64,000 nt of DNA from Teredinibacter turnerae (GCF_037935975.1 NZ_CP149817.1:4774001-4838000), one strand, 5' to 3'. Positions 17,280 through 26,450 are shown, numbered from the stretch's first letter. Notes: generated from the letters alone by a model not told the origin. Numbers and translations: made by a program.

Positions 17280-17869
17280 ACCAGCAGGCGGTAGCCACCA
17301 AACAGCACGCCCATGGCAAGAACCCAACTTCCCAGCGCACGTACGCCAATCACACACCAGGCCCAACGGCGACACAGCCAATAGGTGGTGGCAGTCACAC
17401 TCAAGATAATCCAGTGTGCAGCCAGGGTTACTCCTGCCGCATACAACATTAGCGCCCGCCCCTCCAGCGCCGGCTCGGCATGTGCCAGACCGTGCACAAC
17501 GCCAACGCTACTCACCAGTAACACCCACACCCCGGCGGGGAGAGCCCTGCCTGCAACCGCGACCAACGCCACGCCGAACGTGGCAATCACGCCAAATTCC
17601 AGACTCTGGCTTGGCGGCATGAACAGGCCGCACACCACACCCAACCCCACCACCAGAGGAAACAACCACAACACACATCGCGCTTGCGGCAGCGCCTGCA
17701 CACCATTCCCCAGCGCCAGCGCCATCCAGGGCACTATGTGAATAACACTGGTGAGCGGATGCAGCAAGCCACTGTAAAAATCCCCAAAGCGGGCAGAAAC
17801 CAGATGTGCATGCGCCAGCGATGGTAAGCAAAGCCCAACACAAAGGCATAAATAACGCGCGCGATTCAC
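17276..17869 (-). CDS. HupE/UreJ-like membrane protein, divergent member
   Basis: 197-residue membrane protein, the last gene of a four-gene operon. It starts with a GTG that overlaps the upstream stop by four bases (GTGA). NRARYLCLCVGLCLPSLAHAHL is a signal-like N-terminus. Five or six membrane segments follow. The HupE landmark that normally reads HPx(3-4)DHL is here HPLTSVIHIVPW, without the Asp, while a second His motif (VHGLAHAEP) is kept. HupE/UreJ proteins are nickel or cobalt permeases; loss of the Asp suggests altered metal use. No hydrogenase or urease gene is nearby. Confidence 0.75.
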   Translation of the reverse strand: MNRARYLCLCVGLCLPSLAHAHLVSARFGDFYSGLLHPLTSVIHIVPWMALALGNGVQALPQARCVLWLFPLVVGLGVVCGLFMPPSQSLEFGVIATFGVALVAVAGRALPAGVWVLLVSSVGVVHGLAHAEPALEGRALMLYAAGVTLAAHWIILSVTATTYWLCRRWAWCVIGVRALGSWVLAMGVLFGGYRLLV

Positions 17870-18459
17870 CCGGCTGCAGCCAATAAAAAGTAGCCGCCAC
17901 ATACGGCTATGCCTACGCCCAGCGCACGCACCCATTGCGCACCACGAGGCCAGTGCGTTAGAGCACCCAGGCCAATACCACACAAATGCAGCAGCCCGGT
18001 CGCCACCACAAATCCTGCGCCATAGGCCAGCGGGTTAGCTGCTTGCGGCAGTTCTCGCCCGTGCGCATAGCCGTGAAATACAGCAAATAGAGCCACCAGC
18101 AACCCAGCCAGCCACAAGGGCGCACGCCATGCGAAGCCCACCGCCAATCCCAGCGCGATGGCCGACGCCGCGATGCCGATTTCAAGGCCCGGCAACGGCA
18201 ACCCCGCCAAACCAGCAAGGCCGCCAAACGCCATCACCAGGGGAAAGGTAATCGGCAGCAACCAGATCGCTGGCTGTCGCAATTGCGCGCCCCAAAGACC
18301 GACCGCTATCATCGCCACCAGGTGGTCAACACCTTTCACCGGGTGTATAAACCCGCTCAATAAGCCGCCAGCAACACCGGCGTCGGTATGGGCCAGAGCG
18401 GGAAATGAGATTAACGTGAGCAAAAACCAAAAAAGCCGAAGTCGGGAAGATAAGCGCAT
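17866..18459 (-). CDS. HupE/UreJ family metal permease
   Basis: 197-residue inner-membrane protein with a signal-like N-terminus ending ALAHTDAG. It carries the full family motif HPVKGVDHLVAMIAVGLWGAQ (about 38-58) and FHGYAHGRE, the residues thought to bind Ni2+ or Co2+. Six membrane segments are expected. It starts four bases after the previous gene stops (18464) and overlaps the next by four bases, so the four genes form one operon. Nickel or cobalt transport is family knowledge; in this locus it is an inference. Confidence 0.88.
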   Translation of the reverse strand: MRLSSRLRLFWFLLTLISFPALAHTDAGVAGGLLSGFIHPVKGVDHLVAMIAVGLWGAQLRQPAIWLLPITFPLVMAFGGLAGLAGLPLPGLEIGIAASAIALGLAVGFAWRAPLWLAGLLVALFAVFHGYAHGRELPQAANPLAYGAGFVVATGLLHLCGIGLGALTHWPRGAQWVRALGVGIAVCGGYFLLAAAG

Positions 18460-18463
18460 TAAT

Positions 18464-19432
18464 TTATCCAGAGAACATCATCGCAACACGAGCAACAAAC
18501 CAATAGCTGGCAATAGCGCCAACACCATAGATCGCACCGGTGCAGATGCGGTCGGATAAAATCACACCCAAGCTGCGATAACTCGCGACCATTCCCAACA
18601 CCAGCCCGACAAACAGCAGCTGCCCCGCTTCTACGCCCAAATTAAAGAAAAGCAGCGCCCCCACCAGGGTGTGCTGATCCAACCCCAAACTGACCAGCCC
18701 ACCAGCAAACCCCAGCCCATGCAACAGGCCAAAGCCAAAGGCCACAAGCCAGGGCGCGCGCTGGCTCCATCCTATACGTCCGCGCTGACGATGAACAACC
18801 TCGACCGCCAGCACGGCGATACTCAGGGCAATAAGTGCGTTCACCAGCGCTTCATTCACGGTGATCCAGCTGAAAACCGCAGCAGCAAGACTGACGGAAT
18901 GTGCCAGGGTAAACGCGGTAATCGTTTTCACCAGATCCGCCAGGCCCCGGGTTAGCATCAATAGCCCCAACACAAACAGAAGATGGTCCACACCCAACAC
19001 AATATGTTCTATCCCCAAGGGCAGGTAAACCGCAGCGGTATGCCGCAACGTGTTACCCGCAGCAGGTACCAGCATGATGTCCTGTTGTGCGGCAGTAAGC
19101 GTGTAGATGCGGGGGTCGCGCTCACCGGGCTGCGCTGGTACACGTACCACAACTGCGGCATAGCGCTTGCCAAGACCATCGACCGTTAACTTGCCCATCA
19201 TGCCCTGGCTGCCGCACGCCAATACCTGCGCCTGTAACTCGCAATGCCCGGGAAAAGCGACATGCAGCGCCGCGTCGATATCGTCGGGAGACCAGCTCAG
19301 CGAGTAACGCCCCGCGTCAATTTCGGTTAACGTCAATGACACCACTGGTGTGTCATGCGCGCGGATACCCGCCGATACCAGCAGAAGTAAACCCGCAACC
19401 AGACCGGTCAACCACAACCGCGCTCGCTGCAT
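18464..19432 (-). CDS. HupE/UreJ-2 family membrane protein with soluble N-terminal domain
   Basis: 322 residues. The N-terminus is a signal sequence (LWLTGLVAGLLLLVSAGIRA) followed by an exported domain of about 110 residues, then a membrane domain with the motif GIEHIVLGVDHLLFVLGLLML (about 140-160), HSVSLAAA and LLHGLGFAGG, typical of the larger HupE/UreJ-2 group. The ATG at 19432 follows the PPIase stop after one base; a longer frame would overlap that gene. The soluble part may bind metal outside the membrane, but this is not shown. Confidence 0.85.
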   Translation of the reverse strand: MQRARLWLTGLVAGLLLLVSAGIRAHDTPVVSLTLTEIDAGRYSLSWSPDDIDAALHVAFPGHCELQAQVLACGSQGMMGKLTVDGLGKRYAAVVVRVPAQPGERDPRIYTLTAAQQDIMLVPAAGNTLRHTAAVYLPLGIEHIVLGVDHLLFVLGLLMLTRGLADLVKTITAFTLAHSVSLAAAVFSWITVNEALVNALIALSIAVLAVEVVHRQRGRIGWSQRAPWLVAFGFGLLHGLGFAGGLVSLGLDQHTLVGALLFFNLGVEAGQLLFVGLVLGMVASYRSLGVILSDRICTGAIYGVGAIASYWFVARVAMMFSG

Positions 19433-19433
19433 A

Positions 19434-20282
19434 TTAACGAGCGTCTTCAGATTTAACGGCATGAGCAATCGCGTCGACGACCGTTTGCGGCACCTCGGGC
19501 GGCACCGAAATTCGATAGCCTTGCGCCATGCGCGCTACTTCCGCAGCAATCCGTCGCTGTTGCTCCGCGAGCCGCCAATCGCGCGCAACACGCGGTCGCA
19601 CTGCCTCGAATTCAGCGCTCTGGGCCGGGTAGACGCGGGTCACTCTCGCCACCTGCGCCCCGCGCTGCGTTGCCACAGCCTGCCAGTGGTAGGGTTCCCG
19701 TAAGAGCGCGTCACTGGCCGGCTCACCATATATAGCGACGATATTGCTCGCCGGCCGATGACGCAGGCTCGTCGTGGCTTGCGGCCATTGAGCGGGCGCA
19801 ATTTGCTCGCGCCACTGAGCTGCCAGCAACTCGGCTTCCGACACCCCGCCCGCAACGAAGCGCTGCTCAAGGTCGTAGTGCGCGGGAATATCGTAATTGT
19901 TTTGGTGTGCCTGAAAAAACCTTTCCAGTTCATCACGAGAGGGTTCACCGAGCGGGTTCTGGTGCTGCACGACCGCGCGCATTTGGGAGGCAAGGCGGTT
20001 GCGAATGACGTCGTCGCCCTGCGCAAGTTTCAACTCGCGCGCTTCGCGCACCAACACTTCATCCGTCAACCAGCGTACCGCCAATTCACTCAGTTCTTCC
20101 TGCGTCGGGGTACGGCCACGGGCCTGGGTGAAATTGCCTGCTAACGCGTTGAGCGTTTCCGGCTCCAGCACAATAGTTTGCTCTGGCGCAGCGGTTGGCG
20201 TGAGCCAGTAATCCAGGCCAAACAGGAGGCCGCCCAGAAGCAGGAAGTGGAGCAAGGGTTCACGCAGGAATGACGGGGACAT
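19434..20282 (-). CDS. Membrane-anchored peptidyl-prolyl isomerase-like protein
   Basis: 282 residues, first gene of the HupE operon. A single N-terminal membrane anchor (LLHFLLLGGLLFGLDYWL) is followed by a SurA/PpiD-like helical region with GNFTQARGRTPTQEEL and a C-terminal part at the place of a parvulin PPIase domain (about 135-235). The parvulin core motifs are weak, so catalytic activity is uncertain. It is predicted to act as a periplasmic folding helper for the three membrane proteins encoded behind it. The stop is one base from the next start. Confidence 0.75.
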   Translation of the reverse strand: MSPSFLREPLLHFLLLGGLLFGLDYWLTPTAAPEQTIVLEPETLNALAGNFTQARGRTPTQEELSELAVRWLTDEVLVREARELKLAQGDDVIRNRLASQMRAVVQHQNPLGEPSRDELERFFQAHQNNYDIPAHYDLEQRFVAGGVSEAELLAAQWREQIAPAQWPQATTSLRHRPASNIVAIYGEPASDALLREPYHWQAVATQRGAQVARVTRVYPAQSAEFEAVRPRVARDWRLAEQQRRIAAEVARMAQGYRISVPPEVPQTVVDAIAHAVKSEDAR

Positions 20283-20374
20283 AAAGCGTTTTCAGGGAAA
20301 AACCGCAATTTTAGGCCGGTTAGGCTACCGCAGGCCAGTACTCTGGCAGCTGGCAACACACCACCAAAAAAGCG

Positions 20375-22183
20375 CTAGCCTCTGGCGAGTTCGTCAGTGG
20401 CGAATTGCAGCTCGCACAGCCGGCGATACAGCGCAGAGCTGGTTTGCAGTGAAGTGTGGGTACCGGAATCGATAATTTCGCCGTCCTGCATCACCAAAAT
20501 TCGGTCGGCATGTAGTACGGTCGCGAGGCGGTGCGCAATAATCAGCGTGGTGCGCTCGCGCATCAAATCGTTTAACGCGGCCTGCACATAATGCTCACTC
20601 TCTGCATCCAGCGCACTGGTGGCTTCGTCCAGCAACAGAATCGGGGGATCTTTTAAGATAGCCCTGGCGATAGCGATCCGCTGCTTCTGGCCGCCGGACA
20701 AACGCACCCCGCGCTCGCCGAGAAAGCTGTCGTAGCCCTCCGGAAGCGCCGCGATAAAGTCGTGGGCGTGGGCTTTGCGCGCAGCCTCCATCACCGCCGC
20801 ATCCGATGCCTGCGGATTGCCATAGCGAATGTTACGCCATACATCGGCGCTGAACAGCACCGGGTTTTGTGGCACCAAACCCACGCGACCGCGCAAGTCT
20901 GCCAGCGCCAAAGCCCGATAAGGATGGTTAAACTGGCGGATCTCGCCCTGCTGCGGATCGTAAAAACGCTCCAACAGCTCGAACAGGGTACTTTTACCGG
21001 CGCCAGATGGACCAACCAAAGCCACCGTTTCGCCTTGCTTGATCGTCAAGCTAAGGTTGTTCAATGCCAGTTTTTTCGGTCGGGATGGATAGGCGAAAGA
21101 AACATTTTCAAGCTCGATCGCGTTGCTCGCGTTCGCCGCCATCTGCTCATTCGCTCGTGCGCGGTGTTGAATGTGCTCGGGCTCCGGCGGATCGCAAATA
21201 TCAGGCTCCACCTGCAGCAGCTCCATCAACCGCTCGGCGGCACCAGCCGCGCGCTGGACATCACCATACACCTCTGCCAGGGTCGCCAGCGACATTGCCA
21301 CCATAAGCGCGTAAAATACAAAAGCGCCGAGATCGCCGGGCGATATAGTACCCGCCAGCACATCACTGCCACCGACCCACAACATGGCGCAAATGCCCAG
21401 AAACATCAGCAACATCACGCTGCCAAATAACATTGCCCGCTCGCGAATGCGGATGCGTGCCACCGCAAATGCCTGCTCCACTTCAACGCCAAATGCGTGG
21501 CGCTCTTCGGTCTCCCGCGTGTAGCTTTGCACGGCTTTTATATTCTGGATAATTTCGCCCGCATAGCTGCCCACATCGGCAATGGTGTCCTGGCTATGGC
21601 GGGAAAGCTTACGCACCCGGCGCCCCAGAATCAGAACAGGAACCAGCGCCAGCGGAATACCCACCAATACCAATGCCGTCAATTTAAGATTGGTCACCAA
21701 CAGCATCGCAATGCCCCCAACCAGCGTCAACGCATTGCGCAGCGCCATTGAGAAACTCGAACCGACAATAGTCTGCAATAACGTGGTATCTGTGGTGAGG
21801 CGACTCATCAGCTCGCCACTCTGGTTCTCCTCAAAGTAGCTGGGCTCTAGCTGCAGGAGATGATCAAACACCGCGCGGCGGATGTCTGCGCTTACCCGTT
21901 CACCCAACCACGACATCGTGTAAAAGCGAATGAACGTGCCCACCGCAATCATCGTGATAAGCCCAGCGAGAATGCCAAGCGCCACCGCAAGTTCGCGTTG
22001 CGACTGCACCACAAACAGGTTGTTGATCACCAGCTTCACCGACTGGCCAAGGCCGAGGCTGATTCCAGCCACAACAACCAAAGCAGTAATCGCGATGGCG
22101 ATACGGCCGCGATAAGGCGTGATAAAGCGGAGCATCGGCAGCAGTGTTTGCCGGGCGGATAGTAAAGAGGGAGTCGAAGGCAT
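20375..22183 (-). CDS. ABC exporter, fused membrane and ATPase domains (MsbA-like)
   Basis: 602-residue half-transporter that works as a homodimer. The type-1 exporter membrane domain spans about 20-310 and the ATPase about 355-590, with Walker A GPSGAGKST, signature LSGGQKQR, Walker B ILLLDEATSALD and the switch IAHR. Substrates in this subgroup include lipids, drugs and peptides; none can be named here. The ATG at 22183 is preferred because upstream codons show no family similarity; its ribosome binding site is weak. Single gene between PPIase and methyltransferase genes. Confidence 0.92.
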   Translation of the reverse strand: MPSTPSLLSARQTLLPMLRFITPYRGRIAIAITALVVVAGISLGLGQSVKLVINNLFVVQSQRELAVALGILAGLITMIAVGTFIRFYTMSWLGERVSADIRRAVFDHLLQLEPSYFEENQSGELMSRLTTDTTLLQTIVGSSFSMALRNALTLVGGIAMLLVTNLKLTALVLVGIPLALVPVLILGRRVRKLSRHSQDTIADVGSYAGEIIQNIKAVQSYTRETEERHAFGVEVEQAFAVARIRIRERAMLFGSVMLLMFLGICAMLWVGGSDVLAGTISPGDLGAFVFYALMVAMSLATLAEVYGDVQRAAGAAERLMELLQVEPDICDPPEPEHIQHRARANEQMAANASNAIELENVSFAYPSRPKKLALNNLSLTIKQGETVALVGPSGAGKSTLFELLERFYDPQQGEIRQFNHPYRALALADLRGRVGLVPQNPVLFSADVWRNIRYGNPQASDAAVMEAARKAHAHDFIAALPEGYDSFLGERGVRLSGGQKQRIAIARAILKDPPILLLDEATSALDAESEHYVQAALNDLMRERTTLIIAHRLATVLHADRILVMQDGEIIDSGTHTSLQTSSALYRRLCELQFATDELARG

Positions 22184-22296
22184 GAAAAGTCGCTGACAGT
22201 TAACACTCGGGCGCCCATCATAACGGCGCACAAGTCATTGCAGTGTAGGCGCAGCGCACTTAGTCGGGCAGAGGTTTCGGCAGCCAGTGGCTGAAC

Positions 22297-22917
22297 TCAA
22301 GTTTTACGCGCAATGAGAAACAGCGCGCGGTCGGGCGCGGGCTGCCAGGCTTCCTCGATAGTAAAACCGGCGGTTTGCACACTGTCGCGCAAGCCGTTTG
22401 CTGTCAGCCGATTGATCGCCGGAGTCACTCCAAGCCGCTGTGTCACAGGCAGTATCCAGCGCAACAGGTGAGCGTGATCGGCAAAGCAGAATGTACTGCT
22501 GATAAACAGTCCGCCTGGCTTAAGGGCCGCATGCAGTTTGCGGAGTACCGCGTCCAGGTCGCGCACCAGATGGAGAATACTAAAGCCCATCACCAGGTCG
22601 AAATGCGCGCGCCCCAAACTGCGACTTTCGATGGCATCACGCATAAACTGCAGGTTGGCGAGGCCAGCGGCACTGCGCTTTTTCTCCGCGATTTCTAACA
22701 TCTTGTAGGACACATCTATCGCGAGATAATCTGCCACCAGTGGCGCGTGCCGAACCGCCGTACTGCCGGTACCACAGCCAAACTCCAGCACCCGCATGTG
22801 AGACGTGAGCCGACCCCGGGTTTGCTCGAGTTTGTGGTGGTAATCGTCGGGAAAGCGGATGGGCAGCGCCGCATATTGCTCTGCAATGCTGTCCCAGAAA
22901 TAGGGGTTCCGTGTCAT
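22297..22917 (-). CDS. Class I SAM-dependent methyltransferase
   Basis: 206-residue cytosolic methyltransferase. Motif I LEFGCGTGSTA (about 44-54), the acidic end of beta-2 (AIDVS) and the post-motif FDLVMGFSILHLV and LKPGGLFISSTF are all visible, typical of the UbiE/methyltransferase-11 group. GGGAGG lies before the ATG. The substrate is unknown. It is 46 bases downstream of yceH on the same strand, so a shared transcript is possible. Confidence 0.9.
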   Translation of the reverse strand: MTRNPYFWDSIAEQYAALPIRFPDDYHHKLEQTRGRLTSHMRVLEFGCGTGSTAVRHAPLVADYLAIDVSYKMLEIAEKKRSAAGLANLQFMRDAIESRSLGRAHFDLVMGFSILHLVRDLDAVLRKLHAALKPGGLFISSTFCFADHAHLLRWILPVTQRLGVTPAINRLTANGLRDSVQTAGFTIEEAWQPAPDRALFLIARKT

Positions 22918-22963
22918 ACCGAGCCTCCCTGTGGATTGAAAGAGGCACCGGTTTATCGGCGAC

Positions 22964-23590
22964 TCAGGCCATCAGTTCGTTAAGCATAGCCTCCAGATCC
23001 GCCACCCGCTGCTCGAGCTCTGTCACCCGCTGCTCCAACGCCGGGGTCGCCTCGCTAGCTACGCTGGCCTCCGCCGAAGCGGCTGCAACCTGAGGCTCTC
23101 CTTCGCCAAATAAATGCGCAAAGCGCGCCTCGCGTCGCCCCGGCTCTCGCGCCAGTTGAACCACATATTCTTTCTCTTCCAATTCGGCGAGCGAGGCTTC
23201 GGCCTGCTGCACATTGTCGAATTCGAACAGGCGCTGACTGCGTGAACGCAGCTCGCCAGGCGTTTGCGGCCCCCGCAGAAACAGCAGGCAGAGTATTGCC
23301 TGCTGCGCTTTATTAAATTTGTATTTGGCAAACTCAGTGCCGCTGAAGCGATGCTGGTATTTACTCACACGTGTACCAATGCGAACTTCAGACACAACGG
23401 ATTTTTCAATAAGCTGAGTAACAGCATCCAGCACCTCACTCTCACTCACCTGCATTACAGGTTCGCGGTTGGTTTTTTGATTGCAACCAGTCGTTAACGC
23501 GTTCAGTGACAACGGATACTGATCCGGCGTGGTAACCGCCTTTTCCATCAATACACCTAAAACGCGGGTTTCGATATCAGATAGCTTCAT
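22964..23590 (-). CDS. yceH: YceH family protein (DUF480)
   Basis: 208-residue winged-helix-like protein of the DUF480 family, widely conserved and of unknown function. It starts MKLSDIETRVLGVLMEKAVT and contains PLSLNALTTGCNQKTNREPVM, both family hallmarks. The C-terminus (about 180-208) is a leucine-zipper-like coiled coil (LEQRVTELEQRVADLEAML). An Ala/Glu-rich linker precedes it. Confidence 0.93.
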   Translation of the reverse strand: MKLSDIETRVLGVLMEKAVTTPDQYPLSLNALTTGCNQKTNREPVMQVSESEVLDAVTQLIEKSVVSEVRIGTRVSKYQHRFSGTEFAKYKFNKAQQAILCLLFLRGPQTPGELRSRSQRLFEFDNVQQAEASLAELEEKEYVVQLAREPGRREARFAHLFGEGEPQVAAASAEASVASEATPALEQRVTELEQRVADLEAMLNELMA

Positions 23591-23824
23591 AATTGGTTTT
23601 CTGTCTCAGCGTCGCCCTTTAAGCGGTAAATGCTACCGGAAAATGGCCGCGATAGTTGTTTTTACTTCCTCTCTCCAACTCTAGCCCAGTGATAGTCACC
23701 TTTACCGAAAATCCGGCCGCGTGACAAAAGTGAAGACTCCTGCACCCAACCGCTTAGTGATAGGATGGGCGCCCAAGTTTCACGCGGGAGCACCCGCAGC
23801 AATAATAGCGCAGAGGACAAGTTG

Positions 23825-24169
23825 GTGATTTTGCAGGATGTGGTTATCGGTGTGTGTGTCGCTGGCCTGCTGGGTTTGGTCTGGCAGCACCTGAGTATCA
23901 GTCAGCACGCCTATCGACTGGTCGCCAGGCAAACGCGGGACCGGGGCGTAAATTTACTCGATCAAAGCGTTGTGCTGCGACGAATTTCACTGCGGCCTAG
24001 CGCAAGCTCCCTATTCGCCATCAGGCGGGTCTACAGCTTCGAATTCGCAACCTTGGGAGACGAGCGCTACCCGGGCTCAATCGAGTTGCTGGGCAAACGA
24101 CAGATAAACATCACCCTGGCACCGTTCAAAACTGAGACGCTGCAGGGTGAAAATCAACTTGATGGGTAG
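23825..24169 (+). CDS. DUF3301 family membrane-anchored protein
   Basis: About 114 residues from the GTG at 23825, which has GAGG nine bases upstream; an ATG at 23765 in the same frame would add 20 polar residues not expected for the family. A single N-terminal membrane helix (VVIGVCVAGLLGLVWQHL) is followed by a conserved cytoplasmic domain with GVNLLDQSVVLRRISLRPS and RRVYSFEFATLGDERYPG. The function of the family is unknown. Confidence 0.85.
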   Translation: MILQDVVIGVCVAGLLGLVWQHLSISQHAYRLVARQTRDRGVNLLDQSVVLRRISLRPSASSLFAIRRVYSFEFATLGDERYPGSIELLGKRQINITLAPFKTETLQGENQLDG

Positions 24170-24173
24170 GGGT

Positions 24174-24197
24174 TGGCCCGGCAGGTGAACCGGGCCA
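24174..24197. terminator. Hairpin between convergent genes
   Basis: TGGCCCGG (24174-24181) and CCGGGCCA (24190-24197) form a perfect 8-base stem with an 8-base loop. There is no T-run, so it may be a weak or factor-assisted terminator for either gene. Confidence 0.55.
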
Positions 24198-24211
24198 GAG
24201 GCGAGAGAACG

Positions 24212-24457
24212 CTAGGCGAAGTTGGTATCCGCCCAAATACCTTCGAGAACAAGCTTACGAGTGTAGTTGTCCACATCCTTGCGATCTTCCCTGAGAATAG
24301 CAATCAGACGCTCCGCTGATCGCTCTGCCGTAACACGCGATTTAAACGGACCTATGTCCTTGCCCTCGCGCGTGGCAATGTACCAATCTTCTCCGACGCG
24401 AAAGCATCGGTCTGTTCTATACCAGGTTCTTTCACCTTCACCTTTTCGATAAATCAC
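24212..24457 (-). CDS. Small conserved protein, DUF6316-like
   Basis: 81 residues, starting with GTG at 24457 with GAGGGG seven bases upstream. The sequence WYRTDRCFRVGEDWYIATREGKDIGPF followed by a charged helix resembles a small protein family of Pseudomonadales-type bacteria that I recall as DUF6316; I am not certain of the number. It has no membrane segment and is probably cytosolic. Function unknown. Confidence 0.7.
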   Translation of the reverse strand: MIYRKGEGERTWYRTDRCFRVGEDWYIATREGKDIGPFKSRVTAERSAERLIAILREDRKDVDNYTRKLVLEGIWADTNFA

Positions 24458-24664
24458 GTGTCCGCCCCTCTGACTTTTTTGAATTAATTGCGGGTTTTAC
24501 AGTTACATACGTCACACTGCAATTGATAGGCCAATCACAAAAATGTCATATGTAACAATGATGTAAGTACCGACAAGCGGGGCGCAGGAGTAATAATGTT
24601 AAAATAACCGACAATATCAAAAATTCTTTTAGATCAATAACTTACAGTAATTAAACGCGATTTG

Positions 24665-25249
24665 TTAAGAATCGCGCCACTTGATATTGCAGCCCATCGA
24701 TGGATATTGCTTGGCAGGCGCGGCCTTGCCGTTGAGTAAATCTTGCAAAACCTGGCGTAAAGTTTCCCCAGTCGACGGATTTTTGGCCGAATCGTAGTTC
24801 CCGGACGAGATTCTATCCGGTCGGCTGCCGTCGAACTCACCGCGGTACACCAGCGTGCGATCCGCGTCGAAAACGAAAATATCTGGCGTACAGGCGGCGT
24901 CGTAGGCGCGTGCCACCTCCTGGCTTTCGTCCCACAAATACGCGAATGGGTAGCCGCGAAGGGCTTTTTCCTCACGCATTTTCTCGAAGCTGTCCGCCGG
25001 ATATGCCTGGGTGTCGTTACTGTTAATCCCCACAAAAGACACGCCCATGGGCATGGTCTCTTCGGCCAGTTCTGCCAGCGCGGAGGAGATGTGAATCACA
25101 TACGGGCAGTGATTACACATAAACACCACAACCAGTAGTTTGGAGCTGTTAAAGTCGCTGAGAGAAACAGTGATGCCTTCAGTGGAAGGCAGGGAAAAGT
25201 CAGGCGCGCTGGTACCCAGCGCCATCATGGTGGATTCCGTAAGAGACAT
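24665..25249 (-). CDS. Thioredoxin-like/AhpC-TSA family protein
   Basis: 194 residues with a peroxiredoxin/TlpA-like fold. The redox segment is VVVFMCNHCPYVIH, a CNHC motif typical of a 'thioredoxin family protein' group whose biochemistry is poorly known. There is no signal peptide, so it is cytosolic. GGAG lies five bases before the ATG at 25249. It shares a 136-base divergent region with yebG, where the SOS box sits; whether LexA also represses this gene is open. Confidence 0.9.
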   Translation of the reverse strand: MSLTESTMMALGTSAPDFSLPSTEGITVSLSDFNSSKLLVVVFMCNHCPYVIHISSALAELAEETMPMGVSFVGINSNDTQAYPADSFEKMREEKALRGYPFAYLWDESQEVARAYDAACTPDIFVFDADRTLVYRGEFDGSRPDRISSGNYDSAKNPSTGETLRQVLQDLLNGKAAPAKQYPSMGCNIKWRDS

Positions 25250-25339
25250 GCATGCTCCAGAGAGTCAGTAGAGGAGGCACAACCTTACCCCAGCCGTCGC
25301 CAAAACCCAATGGGTTTACAAGAGCAACGAAGCTTGACA

Positions 25340-25359
25340 TACTGTACAAACAAACAGTA
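25340..25359. promoter_or_regulatory. SOS (LexA) box upstream of yebG
   Basis: TACTGT-ACAAACAA-ACAGTA matches the gammaproteobacterial LexA consensus CTGT-N8-ACAG exactly, including the flanking TA bases. A TTGACA (25334-25339) abuts it as a likely -35. It lies 27 bases before the yebG ATG. Confidence 0.93.
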
Positions 25360-25385
25360 CACACCCTCAACGGAGACTTTGTGTT

Positions 25386-25685
25386 ATGCCTGTAATCGCA
25401 GTTTGGAAATGTGACCGGGACGGAAGTATGTTCGACGATAAAAAAGCCGCAGAAGCGCACGATAACATGTTGGAACTGGCAGCTAACATCACCCAGCTGA
25501 TAGAGAGCCGTATTTCTGGCATAAGCGATGAAAATCTGGAGGCCATTGGTTTACTACTGGCCAAAAACAGTGACGCACTGGCGAAAGCCTGTAAAGGTAA
25601 ACCGTCGGTCTTGCTGGAACTTGAGGAAGCCGACCCCGAAACGGCCGAAGAGAATCCGTCAAAGATCACTGCCATCAACGGCTAA
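25386..25685 (+). CDS. yebG: YebG family DNA-damage-inducible protein
   Basis: 99-residue protein of the YebG family, LexA-controlled in Escherichia coli and of unclear biochemical role. It shows the family pattern MPVIAVWKCDRDGSMFDDKK-AAEAHDNMLELA and LAKNSDALAKACKGKP. The C-terminus is acidic. GGAGACTTTGTGTT precedes the ATG. The perfect SOS box upstream strongly supports the assignment. Confidence 0.93.
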   Translation: MPVIAVWKCDRDGSMFDDKKAAEAHDNMLELAANITQLIESRISGISDENLEAIGLLLAKNSDALAKACKGKPSVLLELEEADPETAEENPSKITAING

Positions 25686-26030
25686 CTGAAGCACAACCAG
25701 AGAGGCATTTCGCGTAAAAACACTATATGACGCTTTTATTATCAGTTTGAATATGACGATAAAAGCATTTAATTGTTACGCCAGACCACAAAGCGCTATA
25801 TTTCTGTCACTGCTGATAAATGGACTGTGAGCGCCTCTGACATAGCCCCATACCTGCGTCAGCTCGATGTGCACAAACTGCTCGAGCCACGCAGCTGATT
25901 TTGACCCGCTCCGTAAACTGCGGAGCCGGACATAGACTTAGAATAGATTGAAATCAGAACAGACTCAGAAGAGTACAAAGGGGCGACAGTCAGACGATGT
26001 GCCATAAGACGTGCCACAGGAGTAACAGGC
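25686..26030 (+). other. 345-base gap between yebG and the hemerythrin gene
   Basis: No gene or clear terminator is visible. The right end should hold the hemerythrin promoter and contains GGAG before its start. Confidence 0.4.
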
Positions 26031-26450
26031 ATGACAGACCTCTTAACGACCCGGCCCGAGTCGATACATTTGGGCCACCCCATCATTGACCGCACCCACG
26101 ACGAATTCCACGGCCTTGTCGCCAAACTCAATGCCGCCGGACTGGTGGATTTTATTCTGCATTTCGCCGCACTGGCCAGTCATGCCGAAGAACATTTCGC
26201 CAAAGAACAGCAGCTTATGCGGCAAAGCCACTACCCCGCCGACCAGATGGAGACCCACCTGCGCGACCACTTGATGGTGCTGCAGGAAATCAACCGCCTC
26301 AACGCGATGGTGGCACGCGGCTCCGTCGCCGCAGCGCGGGTCTATGTAAGTGACCTCTTGCCGGTGTGGTTCGAACAACACAACCATGTTCACGATGGGC
26401 CCCTGGTTTCGCACCTCAAGCGCGCGAACCTGGCGAGTTCACTCGGCTAG
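26031..26450 (+). CDS. Bacteriohemerythrin-like protein
   Basis: 139-residue four-helix protein with a di-iron site that binds O2 or senses oxygen. The ligand pattern is visible: H15/H23 region (GHPIIDRTHDEF), HAEEHFAKEQQLM, HLRDHLMVLQEI, and HNHVHDGPL supplying the last His/Asp. There is no fused signalling domain. GGAG lies eight bases before the ATG. Stand-alone members of this kind may store or deliver oxygen or protect against oxidants; the role here is not defined. Confidence 0.9.
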   Translation: MTDLLTTRPESIHLGHPIIDRTHDEFHGLVAKLNAAGLVDFILHFAALASHAEEHFAKEQQLMRQSHYPADQMETHLRDHLMVLQEINRLNAMVARGSVAAARVYVSDLLPVWFEQHNHVHDGPLVSHLKRANLASSLG

